Shown: positions 34,641 through 43,621, counted from the stretch's first letter. The stretch is DNA of 64,000 nt from Bin87 sp965208015 (GCA_965208015.1 OZ242309.1:124001-188000), one strand, 5' to 3'. The notes: generated by a model from the letters alone, not told the origin. Made by a program: numbers and translations.

Positions 34641-35636
34641 TCATATCCCCAGCAAGGTCTCGAGGTTCTTCCACAGGATGGCGTCCTTTTCGTCCTTGGT
34701 CAGGCTGTCCATGGCCAGGATCCACGAAACGGGCCAGTCCTGGGCCATGTCGTAGGGCCAGTCGGTTCCGAACACCACCCGGTCGATGCCCACCGAGTCG
34801 ATCAGGAACCGCAGCGACTCCTCGGTGTAGACGATGCAGTCGTAGTAGAACCGGCTCAGGTACCGACTGGGCGGTAGCGCGGCCAGCCGGTCCGATGCGG
34901 GGATGCGCTCCCAGCCCCGGTCCATCCGGCCCGCGCCGTAGCAGGCGTAGCCGCCGCCGTGGGACAGGCAGATGCGCAGGTCGGGGCAGGCGTCCATCAC
35001 CCCGCCCATCACCAGGGACGCGAAGGTCAGCGTGCGGTCGGCCAGGTTCCCCACCGAGTTGGGCAGGTGGTAGCGCTTGATGCGCGCGTCGACGATGGTG
35101 TCGCCCGACTGGTGAAACAGGATGACTGCGCCCAACTGCTCGGCAGCCTTCCAGAAGGGCATGAACTCCGGCTCGTCCAGCAACTTGCCGTTGATCTTGT
35201 CGTCGATCATTGCGCCCTTGAACTCCAGGTTCACCATGACCCGCTCCAGCTCCGCGATGGCGGCAGGCACATCCTGCATGGGCAGGGTCGCCAAGCCGGA
35301 GAACCGGTCGGGCCACGCCTGCATCATCTGGCTGATCTCGTCGTTGCATTCCCGGGAGGTGGCAACGGTCACGCCGGTGTCCATGTCGTAGTTGTAGAAC
35401 CCGCCGAAGGGTGACACCACATGCACGTCCACGCCCAGGGAGTCCATGTCGGCCAGGCGCTGCTCCGGCGTCCAGCTGGCCTTGGGCGGAAGCTGGCCCC
35501 GCGCGGCTCCCGACACCAAAACCGGCCGTCTCAGGGCGTTGGTTTCGCGCCGGAGGGTGTGCCAGTCGCCGCCGTTTTCCGTGGCGCGCCAGAAGCACTG
35601 CGGCGTCAGGTGAGCGTGAATGTCGATGCTGCGCAT
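34641..35636 (-). CDS. Amidohydrolase, ACMSD-like
   Basis: A 331-residue paralogue of 33063-34064. The ligand set is HIDIHAH, ILFHQSG, LSHGGG and FGTDWPYD. AGGAG lies 7 bases before ATG. It follows the deacetylase gene 35680-36567 after a 43-base gap, on the same strand, so co-transcription is likely. Having two such hydrolases close to three NodB-type hydrolases suggests a shared degradation route for a nitrogenous or aromatic compound. Confidence 0.9.
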   Translation of the reverse strand: MRSIDIHAHLTPQCFWRATENGGDWHTLRRETNALRRPVLVSGAARGQLPPKASWTPEQRLADMDSLGVDVHVVSPFGGFYNYDMDTGVTVATSRECNDEISQMMQAWPDRFSGLATLPMQDVPAAIAELERVMVNLEFKGAMIDDKINGKLLDEPEFMPFWKAAEQLGAVILFHQSGDTIVDARIKRYHLPNSVGNLADRTLTFASLVMGGVMDACPDLRICLSHGGGYACYGAGRMDRGWERIPASDRLAALPPSRYLSRFYYDCIVYTEESLRFLIDSVGIDRVVFGTDWPYDMAQDWPVSWILAMDSLTKDEKDAILWKNLETLLGI

Positions 35637-35679
35637 ATCAGTCTCCTGCGAGCTACGAAGAGGCTTGGGTTTCCATGAC

Positions 35680-36567
35680 TTACGACTGCTTGCGCGGGTG
35701 CCGTGCCAGGAAGTCGTCGGCGATTTCCTCGAAGGTAACGAACCGGACTCCGTCGTGGGTGCGGATGTATTCGATGATGCGCTCCAGCATCAGCAGCACC
35801 TGGGGGCGCCCGCTGACGTCGGGGTGGATGGTGATGGGGAAGACCGCGTCGTCGTACTCCCGGTACACCCAGTCGAACTGGTCCGTCCACATCTGCTCGA
35901 TGTCGCGGGGGTTGACGAAGCCGTGGCTGTTGGGCGACTTCTTGATGAACATCATCGGGGGCAGGTCATCCAGGTACCAGTTGGCGGGAATCTCCACCAG
36001 GTCGGTTTCCTCGCCCCGCTCCAGGGCGTGCATCCAGTAGTCGGCCGGCATGGCGTAGTCGATCTTGGTCCACTTGTCGCCGACGCGCACGTAGTAGCAT
36101 TCGAAGTCCTTGTGCATCAGGCTGTGGTCGTACTTGATGCCATGCTTCAGCAGGAGCTCATTGGTGACGTGGCTGAACTCCCACCACGGCGCGACGTAGC
36201 CCCGGGGCCGTTGCCCCGAGAGTTCAGTGATCAAGTCGATGCAGCGCAGCAGCACCGCCTCCTCCTGCTCCGGAGACATGGAGATGGGGTTCTCGTGGGA
36301 GTACCCGTGCATGCCCACCTCGTGACCCTGCTCCACGATCATCCGACACTCGCTGGGGAAGGTCTCGATGGAGTGGCCGGGGATGAACCAGCTGGTCTTG
36401 ATCTCCAGCCGTTCGAATAGCTTCAGCAGGCGGGGCGTGCCCACCTCGCCGGCGAACAGGCCCCGGGAGATGTCGTCGGGCGAGTCCTCGCCGCCGTAGG
36501 ATCCCAGCCAGCCGCCAACAGCGTCCAGGTCGACGCCGATGGCGCACAGAATTTGCTTATCAGCCAT
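35680..36567 (-). CDS. Polysaccharide deacetylase/NodB-like hydrolase
   Basis: A 295-residue NodB-fold protein. It starts with an AIGVDLDAVGGWLGSYGGED segment, in which the paired Asp is the usual catalytic/metal position, and has HEVGMHGYSHENP (metal His pair), RGYVAPWWEFSH and ITIHPDVSGRPQ. No signal peptide. The start is ATG at 36567, with GAGGAG upstream. It is more like bacterial peptidoglycan-deacetylase-like HpPgdA, an atypical cytoplasmic member, than the two copies at 26-28 kb. Confidence 0.88.
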   Translation of the reverse strand: MADKQILCAIGVDLDAVGGWLGSYGGEDSPDDISRGLFAGEVGTPRLLKLFERLEIKTSWFIPGHSIETFPSECRMIVEQGHEVGMHGYSHENPISMSPEQEEAVLLRCIDLITELSGQRPRGYVAPWWEFSHVTNELLLKHGIKYDHSLMHKDFECYYVRVGDKWTKIDYAMPADYWMHALERGEETDLVEIPANWYLDDLPPMMFIKKSPNSHGFVNPRDIEQMWTDQFDWVYREYDDAVFPITIHPDVSGRPQVLLMLERIIEYIRTHDGVRFVTFEEIADDFLARHPRKQS

Positions 36568-36655
36568 GGTGTTCATCTCCTCGGTATGGTCTGCTCAAGG
36601 CGTGAAGACGTGGGGCGTATAGTACCCGAAACCGGGACAGTTGATACACGAAAAC

Positions 36656-36676
36656 GGGGCGACCAACGGTCGCCCC
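36656..36676 (-). terminator. Rho-independent terminator after the coiled-coil gene
   Basis: A perfect 9-bp stem (GGGGCGACC, 36656-36664, with 36668-36676) and a 3-base loop; on the minus strand it is followed by GTTTT. Confidence 0.75.
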
Positions 36677-36702
36677 AGGCATTTCATCGGCTGGACAGCA
36701 GG

Positions 36703-37392
36703 TTAGCCTACGGCCAGGTCTCTGCCCTCCTGCGCCACCGGAACCGCCGGCTCCGACATTTGAGGCGGCGGAGCCGGCCGGCGCGCCGCCGGCGACGGCC
36801 CGCGGCTGGCCTCGGCTTCGGCGGCGAGCTTGGCCATGATGAGGGTGGTCAGCTCGCCGCGCATGGGGTCGGCGTCCAGGTTGCACCCGGCGAAGACCTC
36901 GAACCCTGGCGACAGATCGTCGATCATGCGGCGGACGCGCGTGCTGCCGTGACGGGAAGCGACCAACATTCGGATGGACTGGGCGTCGCGCTGGATGGGC
37001 GCGTCAGCGTCCTCTTCGTGCTCCTCCGTGGCGCGGTCCAGCTCATCCTCGTAGTCCATGCGGTCAACTACGCTGAGGGCGGCGGTTGCTTCACGGCGGA
37101 AGGTGTCTACTTCTCGAAGAGCGCGAGCCATCTGGTTGACCAGGTTGGCCGCGCTGGCAATCAGTTCGGGCAACTCCCGTTGGGATTCTGCGGCCAGCGA
37201 GAGGGCGGTGCGGGCGTTTTCGAGGGCCTCCTTGCGGTAGTTCTCCCGCTCTTCGATGCGCTGCAGCAGGCTGACCTGCTCCCGCAGAGTGGGCGCCTCG
37301 GATGCCAGCGTCTCCAGGCGTTCCATATAGCTGGCGGCCTCTTCGGCCTTGCGCAGGCGCTGAGCCAATTCGTGTGCGCGTTCATCTGGCAT
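36703..37392 (-). CDS. Coiled-coil protein of unknown function
   Basis: A 229-residue, highly charged protein. Residues 1-125 are predicted to be almost all helix with heptad patterns (coiled coil), residues 130-185 form a small globular part (IRMLVASRHGSTRVRRMIDD), and residues 190-229 are a Pro/Ala-rich tail. There is no signal or membrane segment. I do not recognise a family. A clear terminator follows, so it is probably a single-gene unit. Confidence 0.7.
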   Translation of the reverse strand: MPDERAHELAQRLRKAEEAASYMERLETLASEAPTLREQVSLLQRIEERENYRKEALENARTALSLAAESQRELPELIASAANLVNQMARALREVDTFRREATAALSVVDRMDYEDELDRATEEHEEDADAPIQRDAQSIRMLVASRHGSTRVRRMIDDLSPGFEVFAGCNLDADPMRGELTTLIMAKLAAEAEASRGPSPAARRPAPPPQMSEPAVPVAQEGRDLAVG

Positions 37393-37596
37393 GGTTGCTT
37401 CCTACCTCTACCTAATGGGCTCCGAATGTCGAGCCAGTGATATTAGATACAGCCGGGCGGCAGCGAGTTGTGCAATACAACGGGCGAGAGGCTGCCGTTC
37501 CCGGTGACAGGTTCGTTATAGCAAAGGGCAAGCCGGCAACGAGACGTGAGATGTTGACGTGTTTGCGTGAATTTTGAAAACTCGAACGGGTAATGG

Positions 37597-37623
37597 TTGA
37601 CAAGTATCGTCAAATCATATAAT
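37597..37623 (+). promoter_or_regulatory. Strong promoter before the structured RNA
   Basis: Perfect TTGACA at 37597-37602 and perfect TATAAT at 37618-37623, 15 bases apart (a short but usable spacer). No protein gene of normal size follows on the plus strand for over 4 kb, so it must serve the RNA described next. Confidence 0.55.
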
Positions 37624-37708
37624 CTGTATTCAAGGTGCCGGGGTTGGAGTCGGAAACCCCGCCCACTATAGCCCGACGGACAACCGTCGTCATCACAGGA
37701 GGTAGAAA

Positions 37709-37789
37709 GTGGTTTCTCTGATCACGAGGCACCACCAGTGGCATTTCCCGTGTCAGGTCCCTGTCGGTGGCGTAGCGGCGATCCGATAG
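37709..37789 (+). CDS. 26-codon ORF inside the structured RNA
   Basis: GTG at 37709 is preceded by AGGAGGT (37697-37703) at ideal spacing. It encodes MVSLITRHHQWHFPCQVPVG plus GVAAIR and stops at TAG 37787-37789. The GTG lies in the loop of a small hairpin, so access may be regulated. It could be a leader peptide or a small protein; there is no conservation evidence here. Confidence 0.3.
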   Translation: MVSLITRHHQWHFPCQVPVGGVAAIR

Positions 37790-37850
37790 TCGCACCGACT
37801 GACAGGGACGAGATACAGGGCCGGTGGCATTGAGGCCCCTGGCGCGCGAA

Positions 37851-37885
37851 GGCCAGGTCCGGCAACGGACCTGGCCTCGTATTTT
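37851..37885 (+). terminator. Terminator of the structured RNA
   Basis: A perfect 10-bp stem (GGCCAGGTCC, 37851-37860, with 37867-37876), a 6-base loop, then TCGTATTTT. Confidence 0.65.
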
Positions 37886-37914
37886 GCAGCGAGGGAACGT
37901 CAAAATCAGTGAAT

Positions 37915-39312
37915 TCAGTTGCGCCGTTCGAGGGTAAGAGGCATGCCACCTTTCGGGCGCAGGGATATCAGCGGCTTAAGCCTGACCTCGTGCCGTGGAT
38001 CGTGGCGCATCGTCCAGCGCTGTCCGATGGTAGCCAGCGCCAGCATGGCTTCCATCCAGGCGAAGCCCTCCCCGATGCACAGGCGCGGCCCGCCGCCGAA
38101 GGGGTAATACGCGAACCGGTGCAGACCGGCGCGGAATTCGGGCGTCCAGCGGTTGGGCCGGAACTCCAGCGGGTCCTCGAACCAGCGTGGGTCACGGTGG
38201 ACGATCAGTTGCGGCGCGGACAGCACGGCGCCGGCCGGAATCTCCCAGCCGCCCAGGGTGAAGTCACGGAAAACCATGCGGCCGGTGGACCAGATAGGCG
38301 GGTACAGGCGCATCGACTCGGTCAGGACCTGCTCGGTGAAGGCCAGGTTGGAGAGATCCTCCAGGGTCGGATCGCGCCGGCCGAGCACATCGTCCAGCTC
38401 GGCGTGGAAGCGTGCCTGGATATCGGGGTGAGTCGCCAGCAGGTACCAGGCCCACGTCAGCGCAACCGCGGTGGTCTCGTGGCCGGCGGCGAATAGCGTG
38501 ATGACCTCGTCGCGGAGCTGGACGTCCGTCATCACCGCGTCCTCGGGGTTGGCGGCCTCCTCGTCCCGGACGTTGAGCAGCAGAGAGAGCAGGTCGTCGC
38601 CATCCAGACCGGACTCGCGACGCTGGGCAATGAGGCCGTAGACGGTCTCGTCCAGGAACGCCCTTCCGCGCCGGAAGCGCACCGTGAACGGCAGGGGCAG
38701 TCGGTTTGCCAGCCGGCGCAGGGGCAGGGGCAGGTTGCCCCGCCGGGTGAGGTACTCGTTGCCGATCTCGAAGGCCGCGCCGATGCGCCGCACGGTGTCG
38801 GGCAGGTCGAGGCCCATCAGCGTTCTCACCACGATATGCAGGGTGAGCTCGCCCATCTCGCGGGCCATGTCGACGCGAGCGCCGTCCTGCCACCGGGTTT
38901 CATGACGCCGGGCAAACTCGGTCATCACCTCCGCGTAGCCGGCAATGCGACGATGGTTGAACTGGGGCTGCATCAGGCGGCGCTGGCGCAGGTGCAGCGG
39001 GTCGTCGGAGGTGACCAAGCCCAGGCCCAACAGGTCCTGCCAGGCCGCGGTGGTCCAGCCGCGCCCCACGGACCGGTGGTTGGTGACGAAGCTTTCCTCG
39101 ATCAGGTCAGGATGATTGACCAGGTACGCCACGATCGGTTTGGTGGACATTGTCACCAGGTCGCCGTAGCCGGCCGACTCCCGCATGAGCCCGAGGACGT
39201 TGGTCATATAGCGGAAGGACTGGCCGACAATGGGCCGCTCGGGCGGGCCGGGAGGCATCCGGGCGCGGTCCACCACCGGGTTGGGCGGGTATACGACCGT
39301 AGGAGTAGTCAT
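37915..39312 (-). CDS. Cytochrome P450
   Basis: A 465-residue P450: the I-helix motif AGHETTA, the K-helix ExxR in ESMRLYPP, and the heme loop FGGGPRLCIGEGFAW with the Cys ligand are all present in order. There is no N-terminal membrane anchor, so it is a soluble bacterial type needing separate reductase partners, none of which lie near. It resembles bacterial CYP110/CYP102-like fatty-acid or terpene oxidising groups in the spelling of these motifs. ATG at 39312 has a GGAG box; an upstream TTG adds four residues. Confidence 0.92.
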   Translation of the reverse strand: MTTPTVVYPPNPVVDRARMPPGPPERPIVGQSFRYMTNVLGLMRESAGYGDLVTMSTKPIVAYLVNHPDLIEESFVTNHRSVGRGWTTAAWQDLLGLGLVTSDDPLHLRQRRLMQPQFNHRRIAGYAEVMTEFARRHETRWQDGARVDMAREMGELTLHIVVRTLMGLDLPDTVRRIGAAFEIGNEYLTRRGNLPLPLRRLANRLPLPFTVRFRRGRAFLDETVYGLIAQRRESGLDGDDLLSLLLNVRDEEAANPEDAVMTDVQLRDEVITLFAAGHETTAVALTWAWYLLATHPDIQARFHAELDDVLGRRDPTLEDLSNLAFTEQVLTESMRLYPPIWSTGRMVFRDFTLGGWEIPAGAVLSAPQLIVHRDPRWFEDPLEFRPNRWTPEFRAGLHRFAYYPFGGGPRLCIGEGFAWMEAMLALATIGQRWTMRHDPRHEVRLKPLISLRPKGGMPLTLERRN

Positions 39313-39391
39313 GGCCGGCTCCAACGCGAGGTTACATTCATTGAGCGGCGAACCGCCCTTTTGACGCGGCAGGTAAGAGCGTCGCCGTTGT

Positions 39392-40168
39392 CTACGACTG
39401 CCTGGCCTGCGTCAGCAGCGCCTTTAGCATACGCCCCATCTGCGCCTCGTGATGCGGCGCGAAGGCAGTGAACTCCCGCAGGTTTCGCGCCGCCTCTTCC
39501 TCGGGATCGAAGCGCTCACCCATGAGTTTGTAGTCGCCAGCCAATTCCCGGTTCCAAACCAGCAGTTCATCCAGAGTCAGCTGTGGCTCAAACTGGAAGC
39601 CGTAGGAAAGGCCGTAGCGGAACGCCATTGGGAAGCGAACGTATCTCCCGTCCCGTCGCAGCATGGTGCCCTCAGCCAGAAGAGTCGCGCCAGTTGGGAC
39701 CGTGAATTGCTCCCCGTGCAGCGTGGGAACCAGCGGAATGTTGATCTCGCCAAAGGCTGGATCGGTGCGGCCGGCTTCGGTAACGTCGATCTTGCGCAGC
39801 CCGAACTGGTATCCGCCGGTGGGCGCAACGGCTCCGCCCAACGCGCGGGACAGCAACTGTGCGCCCAGGCAGATCCCAACGACGGGTGTCGGTTCCCGGT
39901 TGCCCACGTCCCCGGTAGCCGCCGCGCGCAGATACGCCATCTCCTGTATCAACGCCGGGAAATTGTCGTTGGCGGACATGGGCCCGCCCAGTGCAACCAC
40001 CAGATCGACATCGGATACATCTGGAGCCGTGAACTCGGCAAATTCCGGCGCCCCCTCGTACACGGGTGCAATGGTGAACTCAAACCCGGCGTTACGCAGG
40101 ATGCCGGCGAAGTTACTCCCCAGCGTTTCGACTGGGTGGTGCTGTATGACGACTGCGCGCTTGGTCAT
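39392..40168 (-). CDS. Class I glutamine amidotransferase-like protein
   Basis: A 258-residue GATase1-fold protein: nucleophile elbow GICLGAQLLSRALGG, and a catalytic His/Glu pair further on, though the usual HxE is less clear than in GuaA. Stand-alone proteins of this kind act on gamma-glutamyl compounds. ATG at 40168 overlaps the end of the NUDIX gene by 4 bases (ATGA), so the two are translationally coupled. No synthetase domain is attached. Confidence 0.85.
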   Translation of the reverse strand: MTKRAVVIQHHPVETLGSNFAGILRNAGFEFTIAPVYEGAPEFAEFTAPDVSDVDLVVALGGPMSANDNFPALIQEMAYLRAAATGDVGNREPTPVVGICLGAQLLSRALGGAVAPTGGYQFGLRKIDVTEAGRTDPAFGEINIPLVPTLHGEQFTVPTGATLLAEGTMLRRDGRYVRFPMAFRYGLSYGFQFEPQLTLDELLVWNRELAGDYKLMGERFDPEEEAARNLREFTAFAPHHEAQMGRMLKALLTQARQS

Positions 40169-40692
40169 TCGGCTGCCATGCCCTTGCGGGTCAGGGACGC
40201 CAGTACCATCAAGTCTGTGGGGAAAGCCATTGCCTCCGGAGGGTCTTTGGGCGCGAACCATCCCACGCGATCAAGGTCGTCGGACGCCTGCGCTTGGCCG
40301 CCCACGACCTTGCCGTAAAACCACACCCCCACGGTCAGCGAGGCCGCGTTGTGAAAGTTGGAATGCACTGCGCACACCTCGCCGATCCGGACTTCCAGCC
40401 CGGTCTCTTCCTGAAACTCACGGCGGGCCGCATCTCGTATGTCCTCGCCCCACTCGACATAACCACAGGGTATGCACCACTCACCTACGTTGCCGCCGGC
40501 GGACCGCCGCCCCAACAGCACCCTGCCCTCATCGTCCAGCACCACGACAGCGACGCCGACCGCGGGATTGCGAAAATGCACGAACCCGCACGATGCGCAG
40601 GATGGCCGGGGCAACCCGCCGCGAACCTTCGTGTCCAGAGGCTCAGCGCACCGGGGACAAAATCGGTAGTCAGGCGAAACGGAGTCCGACAT
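40165..40692 (-). CDS. NUDIX hydrolase with N-terminal zinc ribbon
   Basis: A 175-residue protein with a Cys4 zinc ribbon at residues 10-35 (CPRC and CASCG) and a NUDIX domain. The NUDIX box GX5EX7REUXEEXGU is intact: GYVEWGEDIRDAARREFQEE followed by TGLEV. The zinc-ribbon variant resembles NADH pyrophosphatase NudC, but the length is shorter and the NudC SQPWPFPxS tail is missing. It lies 9 bases after the D-aminoacylase gene and overlaps the amidotransferase, so the three form an operon. Confidence 0.9.
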   Translation of the reverse strand: MSDSVSPDYRFCPRCAEPLDTKVRGGLPRPSCASCGFVHFRNPAVGVAVVVLDDEGRVLLGRRSAGGNVGEWCIPCGYVEWGEDIRDAARREFQEETGLEVRIGEVCAVHSNFHNAASLTVGVWFYGKVVGGQAQASDDLDRVGWFAPKDPPEAMAFPTDLMVLASLTRKGMAAE

Positions 40693-40701
40693 CGATGCGC
40701 G

Positions 40702-42282
40702 TCAGGTCGCCGTCCGGCCCCGCCGCAGCGCTCGCCCGGGCAGCGCCCCAGTGTTCTCGCCCTGCTGGATCACCACCTGCCCGTTGACAATTACGTATTC
40801 GATGCCCACCGGGTACTGCTTGGGGTTCTCCTTGGTGGCCAGGGCTTTCACTGTGTCGGGGTTGAACACCACGATGTCCGCCTTGAACCCATCCCGCAGC
40901 AGGCCGCGGTCCGGGATGCCCAACCGTTGTGCCGGGAACGACGTCATCTTGCGGATGGCCTCGGGCAATCGCAGGTGCTGCTCTGCCCGCACGAACTCGG
41001 CGAGGACGATGGGGAAGCACCCGTAGGTGCGGGGGTTGGGGTACTCGCCGAACAGGATGGCGTCCGACGCGATCATCCCGTAGGGGTGGGACACGAAGGC
41101 GTACAGTGTCTGTGCGTTGGTGCCCAGCCCGACGGTGCTGATACCCAGGTTCTCGTCGAGGAGCAGGTCGAACAGCGAGTCGGCCGGATCCTGGCCACGC
41201 ATCTCCGCGATGTCGGTGATGAGACGCCCGTCGTAGATCTGGTTCTCGGGCCTGGTGAAGTTGGTGAGCCAGTTGTTCTCCAGACGGCTCGGCGTGATTT
41301 CGCGCTTCATCCGTGCCCGGTCGTCTGCGTCCTGCAGCGCCGCGATGAGCCGCTCCGGCCCCCCGTCCTTGGCCCAGTGCGGCAACCCGATGGTTGGCGT
41401 CGTCCCGGAGTAGGGATAGGTGTAGCAGTCGAAAGTGCAGTCGATGCCCTCGGCCCGGGCGTCTTCCACCAAGCCCAGGTGACCCAGGTGACTGCCCACC
41501 CCCGACACCGACTGCCGGTAGTGCGTAAGGTGTACCGGAATCCCACTGCGGCGGCCGATCTCCACCGCCTCGTGCCACGGCGCCAGGTAACCTCGGCTGA
41601 GCAGGCTGGCCCGCGTGTGGGTGTGGTAGATGCCACCCAACGCCGCCGCCGTTTCGGACAAAGCGACCAGTTCGTCGGTATCCGCGTAAGCTCCGGGCGG
41701 GTAGTCCAGGCCCGTGGACAATCCCCACGCACCTTCTTCCATGGCCTCGCGCACCACCGACTGCATGTCGGCGATCTCACCGTCGGTGGCGTCACGCTGT
41801 TCCCACCCCACGCTCCAGATGCGCACTGGCGAGTTGCCCAGGATGTAGGCCATGTTGATGGCGACGGTGTTGTCGTACTTGCCCAGCAGGTCGGCAACCG
41901 TCAGCCAGTCGGCCGGCAGGGGCGGGTACCCATTGAGCCCTGCGTCCAGCCAGATGTAACGGTGCAGTTCCTCCTGCGTCTTGAACGGCGCGTGGGAGAT
42001 GCCGTCGATGCCCACCAGCTCGGTGGTCACGCCCTGCCGCACTTTGGGATCGTGGTGCGGTTCGCCGAGTATCGTCAGGCCGGCGTGGGAATGCAGGTCG
42101 ACGAACCCCGGGCAAACCACATGCCCGGCGGCGTCGATCACGCGCGCGGCGTTTTCGCGCAGATCCGCGTCGTCGCCCCGGTGGATCGTCACCATGTCGC
42201 CCGAGACCGCCACCGCCGCGCGGAATCCGGGGCTGCCCGATCCGTCAATCACCTGTCCGTTGGAAATCAGTAGGTCTATCAT
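40702..42282 (-). CDS. N-acyl-D-amino-acid deacylase family amidohydrolase
   Basis: A 526-residue amidohydrolase of the D-aminoacylase/dihydroorotase-like superfamily: typical start MIDLLISNGQVIDGSGSPG, the metal motif GFVDLHSHAG, and the closing MLPVNG-type stretch GIEYVIVNGQVV. It would hydrolyse N-acyl-D-amino acids or related amides. ATG at 42282 is chosen by homology; there is no clear ribosome-binding site, and an upstream open frame exists. It is the first gene of the operon with NUDIX and amidotransferase. Confidence 0.9.
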   Translation of the reverse strand: MIDLLISNGQVIDGSGSPGFRAAVAVSGDMVTIHRGDDADLRENAARVIDAAGHVVCPGFVDLHSHAGLTILGEPHHDPKVRQGVTTELVGIDGISHAPFKTQEELHRYIWLDAGLNGYPPLPADWLTVADLLGKYDNTVAINMAYILGNSPVRIWSVGWEQRDATDGEIADMQSVVREAMEEGAWGLSTGLDYPPGAYADTDELVALSETAAALGGIYHTHTRASLLSRGYLAPWHEAVEIGRRSGIPVHLTHYRQSVSGVGSHLGHLGLVEDARAEGIDCTFDCYTYPYSGTTPTIGLPHWAKDGGPERLIAALQDADDRARMKREITPSRLENNWLTNFTRPENQIYDGRLITDIAEMRGQDPADSLFDLLLDENLGISTVGLGTNAQTLYAFVSHPYGMIASDAILFGEYPNPRTYGCFPIVLAEFVRAEQHLRLPEAIRKMTSFPAQRLGIPDRGLLRDGFKADIVVFNPDTVKALATKENPKQYPVGIEYVIVNGQVVIQQGENTGALPGRALRRGRTAT

Positions 42283-42319
42283 GGTCGGATGATAGCATGT
42301 ACGTTGAGGAACGGAAGCC

Positions 42320-43159
42320 ATGTTTAATCTGTTGTCTCGGTTCTTCAGGAAGTTGTCCGCCAGTGACGGATGGAGGCAGGATGTTCCCAAATATAGCGTC
42401 CATCCGCCCGGCTTGACCTTCCTGACCGACGTTACTGTTGGACGTTGGATCGAGAAAAGGCTGACTGGTCCGCCCGAATCCATGAGTAGGCTGGTTCCCG
42501 AGGGCTACGCAGCCTACGCTCGCGTCCTGAACCCGGCGCACACCGCCGCGGGCGAGCCCTTGCGGTGGTCCACCGTGTCCGATTGGTCCGGCCGCGTTTA
42601 CCATCCGCTCATGTCGTTCGAAGGAATAAGTCGTCCAGTCGACGGCCGCGGCACCGGCCCGGCGCCCTGGGGCCGAGACCCGGAACACGGCAGACTGGAC
42701 GAAGGTCTTCCACGGAAGCTGGCGGCCCTCCTGTTCCAATTCACGGACACCCCGGAGCAGTGCTATTTCGGCGTGTGGGAGGGTTACGGTCAGTACTCTG
42801 GCGGCACTACCCTGCTCACCTCGGACGGAAGCGGTAGGCCGCTACCCACGCCCAGTGACATCAGGAAGGCGCAGCGGATCCGAGGCTGTGGCCGCAACTA
42901 TCTGCTCTACACAGGCGAATTGAGGGACATATCCGGGTTCTACACCAATTTCCGGTCCGAACCGCCCAATATCTGGTGGCCGGCCGACCGCGCCTGGTTC
43001 GTCGCCACCGACATCGACTTGGATTCAACGTACATTGGGGCTAGCCAAGAGTGTATCGACGCGCTGCTCCAGCATCCCACGCTGGAAGCCGTGCCCGCCG
43101 AATACCTCGCTTCCGTCGCTATGGAGGCGGACATCATCAACCTGGGAGATCCAATCTGA
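42320..43159 (+). CDS. Conserved hypothetical protein
   Basis: A 279-residue soluble protein. The start (up to about residue 40) is basic; the rest is a single globular domain with the patterns VPEGYAAYARVLNPAH, WSTVSDWSGRVYHP and WWPADRAWFVATDIDLDSTY. I recall similar unnamed proteins in Actinobacteria, without a known function. It is divergent from the D-aminoacylase (37-base gap), so both promoters must overlap here. No signal peptide. Confidence 0.8.
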   Translation: MFNLLSRFFRKLSASDGWRQDVPKYSVHPPGLTFLTDVTVGRWIEKRLTGPPESMSRLVPEGYAAYARVLNPAHTAAGEPLRWSTVSDWSGRVYHPLMSFEGISRPVDGRGTGPAPWGRDPEHGRLDEGLPRKLAALLFQFTDTPEQCYFGVWEGYGQYSGGTTLLTSDGSGRPLPTPSDIRKAQRIRGCGRNYLLYTGELRDISGFYTNFRSEPPNIWWPADRAWFVATDIDLDSTYIGASQECIDALLQHPTLEAVPAEYLASVAMEADIINLGDPI

Positions 43160-43195
43160 ATGCAGAGGATACTCGCCAAATTCACCGCACCGCGT

Positions 43196-43621
43196 TCATT
43201 CTTGGTGCAACGCCAGGCTGCCGCGCGGGAAATCGTACTCCATGCGAACTTGGTTGAGCAGGTCCCGGCGCAGCAAAGAGGCAAGGCTGTCGGTGACCGG
43301 ATCGGGCTTGGCAACGGATACGTCGATTTCGAACTCTGCCATGCCGCCATCGACATGATTGAAAGACAGCACGGCTGGCTCCGTGTAATAGAGCAAAACG
43401 CCACCAGCACTGATGAACTCGGCGGGGTTGTCCAGCAGGTCGAAAGGGCAACCCAAGTCTGCGGCCGCTTCAGGATGCAGGATGGTGGTGTCCGAGCCGG
43501 TGTCAACCAGTAAGGTAACCTGTCCACTCAAGCCGAACCGTGGCAGGAAGACAGTGCATTCGATGATTGGCAACCCGTTGTCGGTGAACCGGCCGGCAAT
43601 CATCCCGTTCGTTTCCGCCAT
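43196..43621 (-). CDS. Retropepsin-like aspartic protease domain protein
   Basis: A 141-residue protein with the single aspartic motif LLVDTGSDTTILHPEAA near residue 38, so it would act as a dimer. It resembles the 145-residue protein at 19955-20392. It overlaps its upstream partner by 22 bases in another frame. No signal peptide. The start is ATG at 43621 with a weak ribosome-binding site, which fits coupled translation. Confidence 0.8.
   Translation of the reverse strand: MAETNGMIAGRFTDNGLPIIECTVFLPRFGLSGQVTLLVDTGSDTTILHPEAAADLGCPFDLLDNPAEFISAGGVLLYYTEPAVLSFNHVDGGMAEFEIDVSVAKPDPVTDSLASLLRRDLLNQVRMEYDFPRGSLALHQE

Larger units (their letters stand above)
37630..37885 (+). ncRNA. Candidate structured RNA, unassigned
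   Basis: Between the promoter and a terminator lie about 255 bases with several nested stems. GGTGCC (37634-37639) closes with GGCACC (37728-37733) around three hairpins: 37640-37660 (GGGGTT/AACCCC), 37674-37689 (CGACGG-ACAA-CCGTCG) and 37704-37717 (AGAAA/TTTCT). A long hairpin follows: GTCCCTGTC (37757-37765) with GACAGGGAC (37801-37809). A tiny ORF with a perfect AGGAGG sits inside. It shows none of the hallmarks of tmRNA, RNase P or SRP RNA, and matches no riboswitch motif I know. It may be a regulatory RNA or an attenuator. Confidence 0.45.

Noticed and set aside
37630..37885. 6S RNA, SRP RNA, RNase P RNA, tmRNA or a known riboswitch
   Set aside because: The conserved core sequences of these RNAs are not found; only fold, promoter and terminator are supported.
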